Shown one piece after another: positions 44,301-57,500 of a stretch of DNA of 64,000 bases. The stretch comes from Tetranychus cinnabarinus (lineage: Eukaryota > Arthropoda > Arachnida > Trombidiformes > Tetranychidae), in assembly GCA_022266195.1 (NCBI GenBank), contig WHVY01000002.1:9191001-9255000 (forward strand). Direction: 5' to 3'. The position numbers and the translations under genes were made by a program. How positions within the stretch are numbered: position 1 is the first letter of the stretch; every line of letters starts with the position of its first letter. The notes under the pieces are model-generated. The model ran no database searches, was not told where the DNA came from, and worked only from the letters and a program-made list of their open reading frames with translations.

Positions 44301-47300
44301 TGATGGTCAGATGTGCCGTTTCATTAATAATATATCTACATGTGAGGTAAAATCATTTGATAAGTGTCCACCTGAAGTGAAACAATTTGCTGATGGACTT
44401 TGGAAAGCTGGTTTAAAAGTAACTCCATGTTTAAATCAAACTGCTGTAAAAACAGAAACCGCAAAAGCTTCCCCGTCATCGCCTTCATCTAATAATAGCA
44501 ACCAAAATGTACCTTTATCGGCTTCTTCACAAACTTCAAGCACTGTTAAACTGAGTGCGACTAGAACGGCCGTTAACCGCATTGATTTTGCTAATGGAAA
44601 CTCTGATAATGGCCAAACTCTAGATACCAAAGATCAACCTATTGAAGAGCCGATCAAGAACCAAGACCAGTTCAATGCTGATTCTGTTGTACCTCACAAA
44701 AGATCAAATCAACGGGATAAATTCGATTGGAGAAGAAATTTATTACGAAATATTGATGCAAATGATGATTTCCGAGGTAATCTAGAGCAATCCAAGCTGG
44801 TAAGGCTCCATGAAGTAGATGGCGAAGGAGAGAGTCGTCATGATCGAGGTAATAGACATAAGGGTGTTACTGAAGAGCAATGGAGTCGGATTAAAGAAGA
44901 ATATCGGAGACGGTTGAGAGAATCTGAAGAAAGTCGTGAATCAGATGAAGATGAATACGAAAATGAAAGTGAAGAAAGTGATGAAGATAAAAAATATGAC
45001 ATTATTGGTGACCAGTCAAAACACATATTTTTCAATCCTCATTTATGGACACATCAGCAGAGAAATAATTTTGACCGAGAAGATAATTTTGGAAGGTATT
45101 ATAGAAATGGACTTCTAAGATCACGTAGAAACGCAGCGGATGATGCAAAAGATCGAGAAGAAGATGAAAAAGAAAAACAAGCAGACGAGGCTGAACGAAT
45201 TCAAGAAGAAGCAGAAAAACAACGAGAAATTGACGAGCAAAGGAGAGAAGAGGAAGAGGAAGAAAAACAGCAAAAGCAGGAGGAAGAAGAAGAAGCGAGA
45301 CAAGATGAAGAAGAAAGACTTAAACAAATCGAAGAGGAAAAACAAGAAGCAGAAGAGGAGAAAAAAGAGAAAAAGAAAGGTGTACGGTTAACTCGAAGTA
45401 CAAAGCAATCGAAAAAAGCAAAGGAACAAGAACTGGAAAAGGCTGAAGAAGCTCGAGAAAAAGAGCAAGAGAAAAAAGAAAAGGAACAAGAAGAAGCTGA
45501 GGCCGCTCGAGAAAAAGAACAAGAAGAGGCTGAAGAAGCTCGTGAGAAGGAACAAGAAAGAAAAGAAAAGGAACAAGAAGAAGCCGAAGCTGCTCGAGAA
45601 AAAGAACAAGAAGAGGCTGAAGAAGCTCGTGAGAAGGAACAAGAAAGAAAAGAGAAAGAGCAAGAAGAAGCCGAAGAAGCCCGAGAAAAAGAGCAGGAGA
45701 AAAAAGAAAAGGAACAAGAAGAAGCCGAAGCCGTTCGTGAAAAGGAACAAGAAGAAGCTGAAGAAGCTCGTGAAAAAGAGCAAGAAGCAGAGGAACGAAG
45801 GCAAGAACTGGAAGAGGAAAAGCGAGAGGCTGAAGAGGCAAAGAAAGAGAAAAAGAAAGGTAAACGGTTATCTCGAAGCATAAAGTCGACGAAAAAGGCT
45901 GAAGAAGCTCGAGAAAAGGAACAAGAGAGAAAAGAAAAAGAACAAGAAGAAGCTGAAGAAGCTGCAGAAGAAGAAGAAGAGCGAAAAGAAAAGGAACAAG
46001 AAGAAGAGGAAGAACAACGAGAAAAGAAAGAGGAGGAAGAAGAAGAGCGAAAGGAAAAAGAAAGGGAAGAAGCCGAAGAAGAAGAGGAACGAAGACAAGA
46101 ATTAGAAGAGGCGAAACGAGAAAAAGAAGAAGAAGAAGAAGAAGAACGAAAAGAGAAAGAAGAAGAAGAAGAGGAACGACGACAAGAACTGGAAGAGGAA
46201 AAACGAGAGAAGGAAGAAGAAGAAGAAGAAGAGAAAAAAGAAGAGCAAGAAAGACTCAGAGAGATAGAAGAAGAACGAAAGGAGAAAGAAGCCGAAGAAA
46301 AGTCAAGTAAAAAAAGCAAACGAATCAAACGAGATGTTCGAGGCAGAAGACAATGGGGAGATTATGAGGAAAGGGATCGTGAAGAAGAGGAGAGACAACG
46401 AGAAAGGTTTTTGGAAAGAGCTGGAAGAGTTCGAGAAGAAGCTAAAAGACGACTTGAAGCAATTGAAAGACAAAGACAAGAAGATACAGAAAGATTGAAA
46501 CGAATTCGAGAAGAAGCTGAAAGAAGACGAGAAGAAGCTGAGAAACGAAGAGAAAATGCCGAAAGATTTGGTGAAAAAAGAATGGAACATCTTCGAGAAG
46601 AGTCCAATAGACGACAAGAAGAAGCACAGAGACTACGTGAAGAAGGTTTGCGAAAACGAAACACATTCAAAAGTCATCGTCATGAAGAAGATGAAGAAAG
46701 AATAGAACAGATTCGAGAAGAAGCTGAAAGGAGACAAGAAGAAGCTGAGAGACGAAGGGAAGAGGTGGAGAGGCAAAGAGAAGAGGCTGAAAGACGACAA
46801 TCTGAAGCAAGAAAAGATAATGATGACCACAACTTGACTGTACGACAACAAAGATATGGAAAGGGCAGTTTTATGAACAATCCATTCAACAACAATCAGC
46901 GTAATAATGATGATACTGATAATAATAGAGATGATTCTGAGCTCACTGGTTCTACCCTCAAAGACTGCATTCAAAGTGCCTCCAATTCGTGGTCATATGT
47001 TTCTCAGAATCACAAGCATGATGATATCATGGAAATAATGTGTCGGTAAGTTTAAAATTTGGTTGACCTTAATCCCTTTTGATTCCAACTTTATTTTACC
47101 TTTTTTTTGAAACGTGTTGTGTGAATATATTATTATTATCAAGTAAAATAAGAATCAAGATGATTAGGTTTATGATGATTATGATAGTGATATTAAAAAT
47201 GAAGATTCATTTTTTTCCCAGGTCACTTGATTCTGCAATCGTGAGTTTACTTTGACTCACGACAATCTTCATCGATCATATTTTACATTCTATTAAAGTG

Positions 47301-47755
47301 TTGACAGCGAAACTCAATCCAAGATAGGAACAAGATTGTTCACTTTATCTGTTCCTATCATCATAACCATCTTCATCTCTCCTACATGATGCTATTTATC
47401 ATACAATAATGATAATATTAACTCACACTTGACAACCATAAGTTAAAAAAGGCCTTTAAAACGTTGAAAAAATATTAACCAATTTTCCTTATTTCCCCTT
47501 TATAGCAACATTGGTTCAGTACATTCTTGCCTGGACAAACATGCTTCATCAAATGACCCGTCCACATCTCATCGTTTGAACCATCTTAAAGTCACCTACC
47601 AGGCTCTGTGTGATTCAAATAACAAGCCCAAAGATTTAAATCAAGTGGAAAAATTAAAGCAATGCATAATTGATCAGCAATCAAGCAATTCCCAAACACC
47701 AACCCGTCAAACCAGATATCCGGATTTTTTCAATAGACGTCCGCATTGGCAGTAA
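41349..47755 (+). CDS. Large secreted Glu/Lys/Arg-rich coiled-coil protein, function unknown
   Basis: Exons inferred: 41349-41719, 42560-42705, 44192-47045 and 47506-47755, all in phase, 1,206 aa. A signal peptide (MLTHKSTSIIVILVAIVFVS) is followed by a Ser/Gly-rich stretch. A Cys-containing N-terminal region comes next (about 130-260; CFPKLL, GCVKSN, FDKCPPEV). About 620 residues (roughly 485-1100) then consist almost only of E, K, R, Q and A in coiled-coil-like repeats. A C-terminal Cys region (LKDCIQS, IMCRN, HSCLDK, KQCIID) closes the protein. Two dibasic sites fit furin-like cleavage, RSRR at about 482-485 and RIKR at about 883-886; they would release the charged middle. The Cys-flanked layout looks extracellular and structural, but I recognise no family. 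Antisense open frames over the repeats are shadows of the GAA-rich strand. Confidence 0.82.
44093..44133 (+). repeat. Intronic fragment matching the coiled-coil exon
   Basis: About 41 bp (GACGAAGCTGAACGAATTCA...) match 45181-45222 of the same gene's exon 3. It lies in intron 2, 60 bp before the exon 3 acceptor. Confidence 0.6.
45505..45790 (+). repeat. 87-bp tandem coding repeat (29-residue unit) in the coiled-coil region
   Basis: The unit starting GCTCGAGAAAAAGAACAAGA at 45505 recurs at 45592 almost unchanged, and again with more change up to about 45790. A larger-scale repeat of about 480 bp also links KKEKKKGVRLTRS (near 45360) with KKEKKKGKRLSRS (near 45840). Confidence 0.8.
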
Positions 47756-50434
47756 ACTCCATATTTACTGTAATACTGGGAAACAATGAAGAAACCAGAT
47801 GAAGAGGAAATTTTGTTCAACCTTCCGTCTGAGTTAATATTAACCAAGAAATCCGATGAAGATGATAAATTGATGTTGATTTAACCTTTTGCTTCTACCA
47901 TCAAAACAAATGTATCAAGCAAAATAATAATAAAACATCATCCGAAAGCAATCGAGATAAAAAATAATTGTTCAACACAAAAGGTAGAAACAGAAAAATG
48001 TTTCGTTCAAATCATCATGATCCCAACTTTCATCAGGACACTAATTTATTCATTTGTTTTCCCTTTTCTCTTTCAAAAGCCTAAAAAACTCTGATTTTAC
48101 TCTTGATCCTTTCATTACATTTATCATTACCATCTTTTGTAAATTGCTGCTCATTAATCTGCAAGTTAATTATGATGCTGACTTTTATCATCTCATCCAC
48201 TTCTTTATTCATTCAATGCAAATAACATTCTATTAATGTTTCAACACATTTCTTTCTTAAATGCTATTCCCTCCTAACAGTACAATAATGTAATATAATC
48301 ACAAGTCGGCATAAATTTAAATTATATTACGTGCTAAACGCGTGCCAAAATGTTGTTTTACCTATTTGTTGCTGTTTAGCATAAAGGTTAGTTGTAGCTG
48401 TTTCATCGTTAAAAGCCATTTCTCATCTTCCAATTTAGCCCAACAGATTAAATTAAAGTTGAAAGGTTGCAAATGATTAGAAATATGAAAAGGCAAAACA
48501 AAATTAGCAAAATATTCAACTCTTATTACAGTTACAACAAATGTAATTGCTATAATTGTGATCATACTTATTGTGTTTACAAGTTTAAATTAAGCTAAAC
48601 ATGTTGTTACAACAGCAAACAATTGTATCACATTTAAATTGTATTAACCTATTAATTATGTTTAGACTTGACCAAAAACTCCTCAATGTTTCAACTTGAA
48701 AACGGCTCTAAAATCAATGATTTACCGAACACTTTAACCTTTGAAATTTAATTTGAGTTTAACAATTCAATCAACTTGTAACATGACTATCAATGGTCAA
48801 CTAAATGGGCCTACCTTGACCTTGCAATTGATGGTTAATTTAACATTTGAAAATTGTTTAAAATGATTTCACTGTACAATTGAAGATGAACCGGTGAACC
48901 TTAAAACAGTGCATTACATTGGTGTTTAGAGGAACCCGAAAATTATCCCGATTAGTGTAATCATACAATTGAACAGAGGAAGTTGTAATAATAAATGAAA
49001 CTAAATTTACCATTTGATTGAACAATTTAGATTAACAATGATGTTAAGGTAAAATGATGGCAACAACGTTTTTTGTTTCCAATGATTTATTTGGTTTCCA
49101 CTTTTGGTTTCATGATTAGTGAAACCTCAACATTAGCTAACCTTGGCTATGAAGTAAACATTAACAAAATGTGAATTGCAATAGGATTGCTCATGTTTAA
49201 ACAATTTTAATTGATTAATTAACAACCAAATCACCAAAAGCAATAACAATAAACGCCAAAAGTCTCATAGGAAAATCACAAAATCAATTTGATCATATTT
49301 AACCTTTAACTTGTTGAAGTGTTTTTGTAAATTGATAAGCAAATCGTCTGTTAATCATTATTACAAGACTTAATTAATAACTTACATTGATTCAGTAATT
49401 CAATATTACAGCCAGTAAGGCAACAACTTGGCCTAACCAAAACATCAACATTTTGTGTTTGTGCTTAAATCTCGCTAGTTTCAACAAGATGAAACTCTGT
49501 GATTGTGATTAACATTACAATTATCATTTGTTTCATCGTTTAGTTTCATCTTTCACCATCTTTAACTCAATTTACTGACCAAAAGATGGACTAAGAAACA
49601 CTCTTATCCCAAGCTTGATTGGCCAGTTAAACCTTAAACTCCACCTTTTGCTTAGTTTTTTTCAACATTTGCTTTTTTCGCTGCAAACTAAACTCACTTG
49701 AGTTGTTGATTTGTTCAGGTTAACTTGTTTTATTTTTACAACATGAAACAATTTACAAACCATATTATACATTAAAAATGATCAATTTGTGCTTTTAATC
49801 AACTTTAACTGTTTGTTCCTAAACCAGCATTTTCACTGTAACCAACGTAACCATAAGCCAAGTTTAACCTGTTGAATAAATTTTACCCAACATTTGCTGT
49901 GTACAAAAAAAACAGCAACCTTTTAATATTTGTGATCTTCACTTATTTACCTTCTTACTTTCAATTTTAATGCTGCTGATTAATTGCTGATTATAATAGT
50001 TGATTAACTAACAATATACCTATTGTTATTTTTGCCCTAATCATCATCTTTTACATTGAAATTGTATTCTTGATACAAGAAGGAGAAGAGAAACAAAAAA
50101 GATCAACTTGAAGAGCTTTTGTTTTGTTTCCACAATAACAACAACTTGTCTTTACCTTTTTAATCTTTGCTCAGTTACAATTAATCAATTGAACATCATC
50201 TTGTTCATCATCATCTTGATCATCATCAACAACAACAATCATCTTATTCTTCTTCTTTGGATAAAACAAGATAATTCAATGATCTTCACATTTAATCAAC
50301 TCACTTTATCAAGCAACAGTGAGTATCCTTTTTCAAGTGAGTCTAACTTGATTTAAATTGATCATCATTGTTCATTATGTTTAATATTGTTCAACTGTCA
50401 ACTATTTAATTATAAAATATTGACAATATAATTT
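47756..50434. other. Intergenic, likely Wnt16 upstream region
   Basis: No convincing gene in 2.7 kb. Open frames are short, AT-biased and without family similarity. Presumably it holds the 3' UTR of the secreted gene and Wnt16 control sequences. Confidence 0.45.
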
Positions 50435-53400
50435 ATGGTTAAAGCCATGGAAACGTCAGATTCAAAGTGTATTCAAATAAAATCCTACAGTTCAACCAAA
50501 TCACCCTTTTCATCATCTACCTCAACAAGCAACATTTCAAGCTTACCAATGTGTCTATCAAATGTATCATTTTATCCTTTTACCTTCTCAACTTTTCGTC
50601 CATCATCACCATCAAATTCACATTTATCATGCATTTTCCAATGTTCACATGTTAATAAATCATCATCAACGTCATCCAAATCAACAACAAAAAGCAACTC
50701 TTTCTCACCGCAAAACCTTTGGATTTTAACATTAATGTTAACACTTTTTACACTGACAAGTCATCTGGCTGAAGGTTTAAGGATTCGTAGGTTAACAAGT
50801 ATACCTGAAATTTGTGCCAATGTTACCGATTTAACTCATGACCAATTGATTGCTTGTCGTGAACAATCACAAGCTGTCCTGGCTGTGTCAGAAGGAACCA
50901 TCAAAGGTATATTCGAGTGTCAAGAACAGTTTAAAAATGAACGCTGGAATTGCACTCCAGACGCTAAAGGAAACATCTTCAACAAAACACCTCAAAGAGG
51001 TAAGTTAAACATCTTGTTAAATTGTCATCACCTTCAAAAACCATTATCACTGTGATCGTGAAAAATGACAACAGAATCGTTCATGCCAATGAGTTAAGTG
51101 TGAAAACAATGCAAATTTTGACTTCAACTTCAACTGTCACTTTAAACTTGTCAAGTTGAAGGATGAAGAGGATGACAAAATGAATATGTTTAGGATATTT
51201 CAATTTTCATTTAACGGTCAACATTTACCAGAACCGGCTTTTAGGTAAAATGATTTTAGGTTGAAATGTTGATATTGTTTGATTTGGTCCACTTTATTTG
51301 TATACTGAAGCAACAATTGAAATATCTTTTTTTGAAGCCCATTTTTAGCCCATCATCATTTTCACCGTCTTAGTTCATCTTCATCAACCACCTTTTTCAT
51401 CATAACATGAAAAAGGATATGAATTATTTTTCATCATTTCTTTCATTCACTCGACCCGAATCTTGGAAAAGCATTGAAATGAACAAAAAAAACTTATCTA
51501 ATTTCATCTCTTTGCTTACTTCACATCATTTTGTTCAGGGATTATCTTGATTATCATTTCAAATGATTCATTTCAATCTCTTAATTGTCATCTAACTCAC
51601 AATTATCTCTCTTTCCCTGTAATCCACATTCAAGTATATTATAATCAATCAATCCATCATCTTAACAATCAGTTTAGATAATCTTTTCTCAATCGTATTA
51701 TGCTTTTTCCTATTTTTGGTCCTTATTTTTAGTCTTTGTCAATTGATTTTCACCATTTTCATCATTTTCATTGTTTCAACATTTTCAAGATTTTTCTTAA
51801 TTGTAGTTACACAAAAGAAACAATTATTAAGACAAACTAATCAGTGACTAATTGAGAGTTAAATGAGCTGAAAATCATAAAACACTTCATCTTGAAAGCT
51901 CAATAACAATACAAGATAAACGTTTAAGATTTGTTATGAAACTCATTGTTAAATTTATTGTTACTTATTGTTACACTAATTACAACACTTATTACACTTA
52001 TTGTTAGCCTTCTTGACAACAATTAAGATGAGAGATGATTGAAATGTTCCTTATTTACCAAATTGACCAATTGTTTGATCCAAGGCAATTGGAAACACTT
52101 TCATATTGAACATCAGTAATTTAATTAATCAATTAGATCTTAATTGTAATGATGATTTGCTATTAATCACTTTAAATAATCTTGAAATGATCATTTAACA
52201 CCAACATTAATAATGTTACATTGTTTACCCTGAAGTAACCTTTTTGTGTGTTCATTTGAAATGCATTTCTTTGCTTGATTAGTATTCATTTTATATTTTT
52301 ATCATTAAATGATTAAGATTGAAATTAATTTTATGCTAATCAACAAATATTGGTTTACCTTTTGTTTACAGCTTTTGCTTTTTGTTTCTGTCTGTTGATT
52401 ATCTCTGTGAACTCGATTAATTTCAATTGAAAATGTTTACATCCTAAAGACACTCCTTACCTACGAGTTGAATCAACTAAATTGTTATATGTGTTAACGC
52501 AATTTTATTGTTATTATATTGTTGCTCACATTATCATTATTATTAGACAATTATTATTACAGTAAAGGTAAAACTCTTTGGGAGGTCGAACCCTGGGTTA
52601 GTAACTTAATTTTACCCGAAATTGAAAATTACATTACAAATGTAAAAGAGGCTTGGTTTTTACCTGTTGTTGTATTTTGCTTCATTTTTTGCACCATTTT
52701 TTGATTACTGTTGATTCATTTCAATTCATTTAATAGTCACAGACTCAATTTAAGTTTAAATTATCCAACAATTTGTTTCTCGTTTCAACCAATTTGGTAT
52801 ATTATCTACAATTAAGACAATCATCTCTTGAATGGCTACTGTTTTTGGATTTTCCAGTATTTTGATTAAGACATTTTCACTTTTGTATTGACGTTTCAAG
52901 CTTACTGATCTGACTTCAACTTGTAAATAGTATCCTTTAGTTGTTGTTGATTTATTAATTGTGATACTTAGAGATATTTAGATTGTCAGGTTAATAGATT
53001 GCCTTTAATGCGCTTAATGTGTCAACTTTGGTAGGAAATAAATCAAACTAACAACCTTTTTTACACTCCATTTTTACACATTGGATGATTGATTGGCAGT
53101 TTAATGATACTTTTTCAGTGTGCTTGTTTAATTGTAACATTTCTGATAGATTAGGTAATGTTTAATCACCATGAATCCAAGTTTAATCTAGAAAGTTTCC
53201 TCATTTGCTTTAATTAATTTCATTTTTAATCTTACCGCTCAAAATTTCCATGCATTGGTAACGCCTTTTTACCGCTTCTTTTATCTTATTATTATTTTTA
53301 ACTTATTGTGTTTATTTTGTTTAGTTTATTAATTACAAATGTTATTTTTCACCCTTTTTTGTTTCTGTCAACAGGTAGTCAAGAGACAGCCTTCTTCTAT

Positions 53401-54575
53401 GCAATTACCAGTTCAGGTGTGGTCCACTCATTAAGTCAAACTTGTCGAAGTGGTAACATAACTGATTGTAGCTGTGATAGACGTATGACATCTTCATCTG
53501 ATGGTGGCTGGAAATGGGGTGGCTGTTCAGATAATATTGATTATGCCATGAATTTTGCAAAGAAATTTGTCGATTCTCCAGACGAGGAAGTTCTTAAACG
53601 TAAACCTGATGATCCTGAAGCACTGATGAATCTACACAATAATAGAGCTGGTCGATTGGTTAGTACCATTATTGATATTATATTGTGTTAGCTACTTGTC
53701 TCTTATTTAATAATATCAGATATTGAATATGAAGTAAATAGTTTTTGTTATTTTTAAAATTGTTATTCCTCAATTGCAACTTGAAACCTTTCTTACAAAT
53801 CAAAAGAGACAACTTTTGTTGGAAGAAGAAACCAACTTTACCGATCTAAAAATATACCTTTTTACCCCAGTCCAACAGTTAACCTTGATTACTTTGTCAG
53901 ACTTTTCGAGTCAATTACATTTTATACTTCTCACTTACTCAAGTAACTATTAACTTGCCTTTACAATTGAAACAAACAAACCTTTCTTACTTCGAAACAA
54001 TCTTCTTCAAGATGTCTTTATTCAATTTATTGTACTTGCTATACTTAAAAAAAGGGTTTTCTAAACTAACTTGTTTCATTGTCTCTATTTTTTAGGCTGT
54101 ATATCGTAAAATGGAGAGTAGATGTCGGTGCCACGGTATTTCTGGTTCTTGTGAATTGAAAACATGTTGGAGAGTTTTACCTAATTTCTCACAAGTTGGC
54201 AGTTATTTGAAAGAAAAGTATGAAAAATCAATCAAAATAAAGAGAAATGTCAAAAGCAAAGACAAAAAAGGTATCTCTAAAAGGAGGAGAGGTCGTAAAG
54301 CTGATCAGGTTAACGAAGATGACTTGGTTTATATTCGTAAATCTCCCAACTATTGTGAGCATGCACCTCATTTGGGCATTTTGGGTACTTCAGGTCGCCG
54401 TTGTAATAAAAACTCAGAGGGACCAGATTCTTGTGCCCATTTGTGCTGTGGTCGGGGCTATAATACCCAAACTATTGTTAAACCTGGCCTTTGTAACTGT
54501 CGTTTTCGCTGGTGCTGTCAAGTTATTTGTGATCCTTGTCAATCAAAGGAGGAATTAATTTATACATGTAAATAG
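50435..54575 (+). CDS. Wnt16: Wnt ligand, Wnt16 subfamily
   Basis: Secreted lipid-modified Frizzled ligand. Exons inferred: 50435-50999, 53375-53658 and 54096-54575 (phases 1 and 0), 442 aa. The Wnt signature is complete: CQEQFKNERWNC, the CRCHGISGSC loop with the Ser that Porcupine acylates, CCGRGYNT, a C-terminal Cys-rich block and terminal TCK. Wnt16-like details are GSQETAFFYAI, GNITDCSCD, GWKWGGCSDN, MNLHNN-AGR, KSPNYC and NSEGPDSC. The Cys at the equivalent of human TKETAF...TCRSGN is kept. Odd point: about 95 Ser-rich residues precede the hydrophobic signal (LWILTLMLTLFTLTS). Translation may instead start at the Met inside that hydrophobic stretch, or the first exon may be misassigned. 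Intron 1 is 2.4 kb and shows no nested gene. Drosophila lacks Wnt16. Confidence 0.92.
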
Positions 54576-57500
54576 CAAGTTTTACAAAAGCAACTCATCA
54601 ACATACAAATGATTGAAGTAACATCTCAAATCTGAAGAGCATGATCGTAGCTAAAAAGCAAGTCAAAGTAAAGTTTATACAAATTGAAGGAAAGATTGTT
54701 TTACCAGTTATCATCTTTCAAAATGCCTTTTATTGTGTTATAAAGTTAAATCATTTTGATTGTGGTCTATGAAACAAAGACAAGGTGATCGAAAACCTGC
54801 CAAAATTTATTCCGTCAAAGAGAAGGGTAAATTACAAATCCTCTTCGCTACCTTTTTGCATTTCTCTTGGTTGGTCATCTCTTTATAACCTACAAGTTAC
54901 CTGACAAAACCTTAAATTGACCATAACAATGCAATTTTTGAGCTTTTTTGAGCATCAACTTTGAGCACCGATATTATCATTGCAGTGTGTTTAGGCATGC
55001 ATTATTATTGATTAGACCCGACTTACAAGAGGGATAAACAAAGAAGGCGGAAGGAAGGCCAAAAAAGCAAAGCGATCTTCTCAAAGAAATAAACTAATCC
55101 GTCTTAATGTGAGCTTTTCATGGTCTATCTCAAGTTCAAGAACTTTTTCTCACTGAAAACAAGTAATACAACTGATTATCAATTACCTTCATCGCTTTCA
55201 AAAGATTCACCAAAAGAAGGATCAAAAAGCCAAACCTCTAAAATAATTCAATACTGGAACCTGAGATGGGATTAAGATGATGACCGTTATTATCATGTTC
55301 AGAAGAAAGATTAAAAAGATTCAATAAGTTCATGTGTAAATGAAGATCAATGAAGATCATGGAAAGCGTTATAATGGTAATACGACTTGGAATCTGTATT
55401 TAGCTGCACGCAATGGTTTGGTCACTAAGTGATTTTAATCATTGGAAACATTATGCTTGAAATTACAAGAGAGAATATATCTGATTAATTTGAGACAATC
55501 CGTTTTACTTAATTGGGACGATTAATATCAAACGGAGTAAAAAACACAAGAATTAACTTATCCTTTGATAAAAAAGAAGCATTTTTATTGCAATTATTAA
55601 ATTGATTATTATTTTTAAATACTAAAGCAGTTATTGAAGAAACACACAGCCAATTATTGGAACATTAAGAATCTCTTCTCTTGAATCCATTCAACTATTC
55701 AATCCATTTCAAGTGTTTTCAACAATTTCAAGTCAATTAATTTTCTTAAGCCAGCCAGGATGGTTGAATAATCCAATTTTGCTATTTAGTGAAAACTGCT
55801 CTTCAAATACAATTTATATCTTATTCCAATAACTAATTTGTTAATACATTACCAATGATTGCTTTTTTGTATTATAATAAACTTAAATTGCATTTTGTTT
55901 TTATTATTACCCTTTAACTAAACCATTGTGAACAATTATTTACACTTTGCTATTATAAATGGTCAATAAAATGTTAAACATTGAGAAGAAAGGGAATCAA
56001 ATTTAAATTGAAGTGATCCAAATTGATGAATCTAAAACATCTCGAGTAAATTAGTTGAGATTGGGTTGAGTTTGAAAAGTCAACCATCCTTTAGATACTA
56101 AAGAAGACAAAGAAGAGGAAGATTGAGATGAGAAGGTTGAAAAAAAGGTTGACATGAAAAAAAAAGGATTGAAACGTTTGTTACCAACAAGATCATTATT
56201 CATTTGTTACTTTTCTCATTTTGCATCTTTATTGTTATTAGCATTGTAAAGGGGTAAACAGTGAAGGAGTTAAAAGTGGTCAAGAGTTATAATGGCTGTA
56301 AGACTTTAAATTTGGCCAATTTAACCTTTTGCTTTTTTTTCTTGGATCTGTTGAACCCTTTCTTTGCTAGACCTCACAAGGTTAACATTAGTTCCAGTTA
56401 AATTGATTTGCAAAAATATATGTAAACCTGGTAAGGTATTCAATCCTGTGTCTGTGTGAGTTTATTTGTATTGAAAAATGTCCAGAATTGTCCAGTATTT
56501 TTGGTGCAATTATTATTATAGATATATTTCATTATAACAATTATGCATTGTACGAAAAATTCAGTGTTCAAAGATTAACCAAACACATATATAAACACGG
56601 ACTCTTTTCATCGCTAATAATAGGTTATAGAGGAATAAATTGTTGGTTAATAATGATCACAAGAATTGTAAGTTAAAGTAAAGGTTGACAATTAATAATA
56701 ATCAAGATTAGCGGTTCAAAAAATTTGAAAGCTTTTAAGCTTGTGAAAAGCGAAACAAAATAATAACTTTAAGCCTACAATTGGTTACTAAGGTAGGAAG
56801 GTAAGTTCAAGGTAGGTAAATGGACAGTTTACATCTGTATTATATTGGCGTTGTTGTTGTTGTTGTGGATGGTGATGATGATGAGTTTTGACCTTCTTGA
56901 CCTTTCAAAAGTGACATTGTAAGAGATGTAAAGTAATCATTATTACTTTCATCATCTTCAGAATAGTCTTTCACAGGAAAGGTAAGGATGCTTTATTTTG
57001 GCTTAAGTTTGTACTTTCTAAAGGGCAATCGCTCACACACATCGGGTAACATTTAACAGGGTAAAGGAAAGCTAAGTGCGATAATTGAGTTGTGTTGGGC
57101 GAGAAGAAACAATTACCTAATTTGAAAAGGTAAACTTTTCCTTTGACTTCCTTAAGAAGTTCAATGCTTTTTCTGTCTCTTTTCAACAGTAAATAGCCAA
57201 AAATAAGATAAGATAGAAAAACAAATAAAAAAATCTTTAAAATAAAACGCTGTGTCAATGTTGCTCCACTTGGATGTGTTATTACTTTGTATCTAGTGCT
57301 TGAATTATCTGGTAAACTTTGGTAATTTTGCCTGTTTGTTTGTTACCTACTTTCCTTGTTCTTACCTGCAAAAAAAATAATGATATTATTATTACTACAA
57401 ATGAAGAGGCTTAAGTAAAAATAAAAATAAAATAGAAGTAAACTTACTTTCTCGAAACATCTTTAACTTTCTAAACAAAAGCAGCTATCTACAGTAACAT

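Noticed and set aside
45201..46328. 375-codon Ser/Phe-rich frame on the minus strand over the coiled-coil exon
   Set aside because: It is the mirror of GAA/GAG-rich coding sequence, which has few stops in antisense. There is no start context, domain or independent composition.
52585..52615. tRNA-like GGTCGAACCCTGGG stretch
   Set aside because: No acceptor, D or anticodon stems can be built around it.
56971..57258. 95-codon minus-strand frame with a hydrophobic start
   Set aside because: It has a membrane-like N-terminus only. The rest looks random and no splice context supports it.
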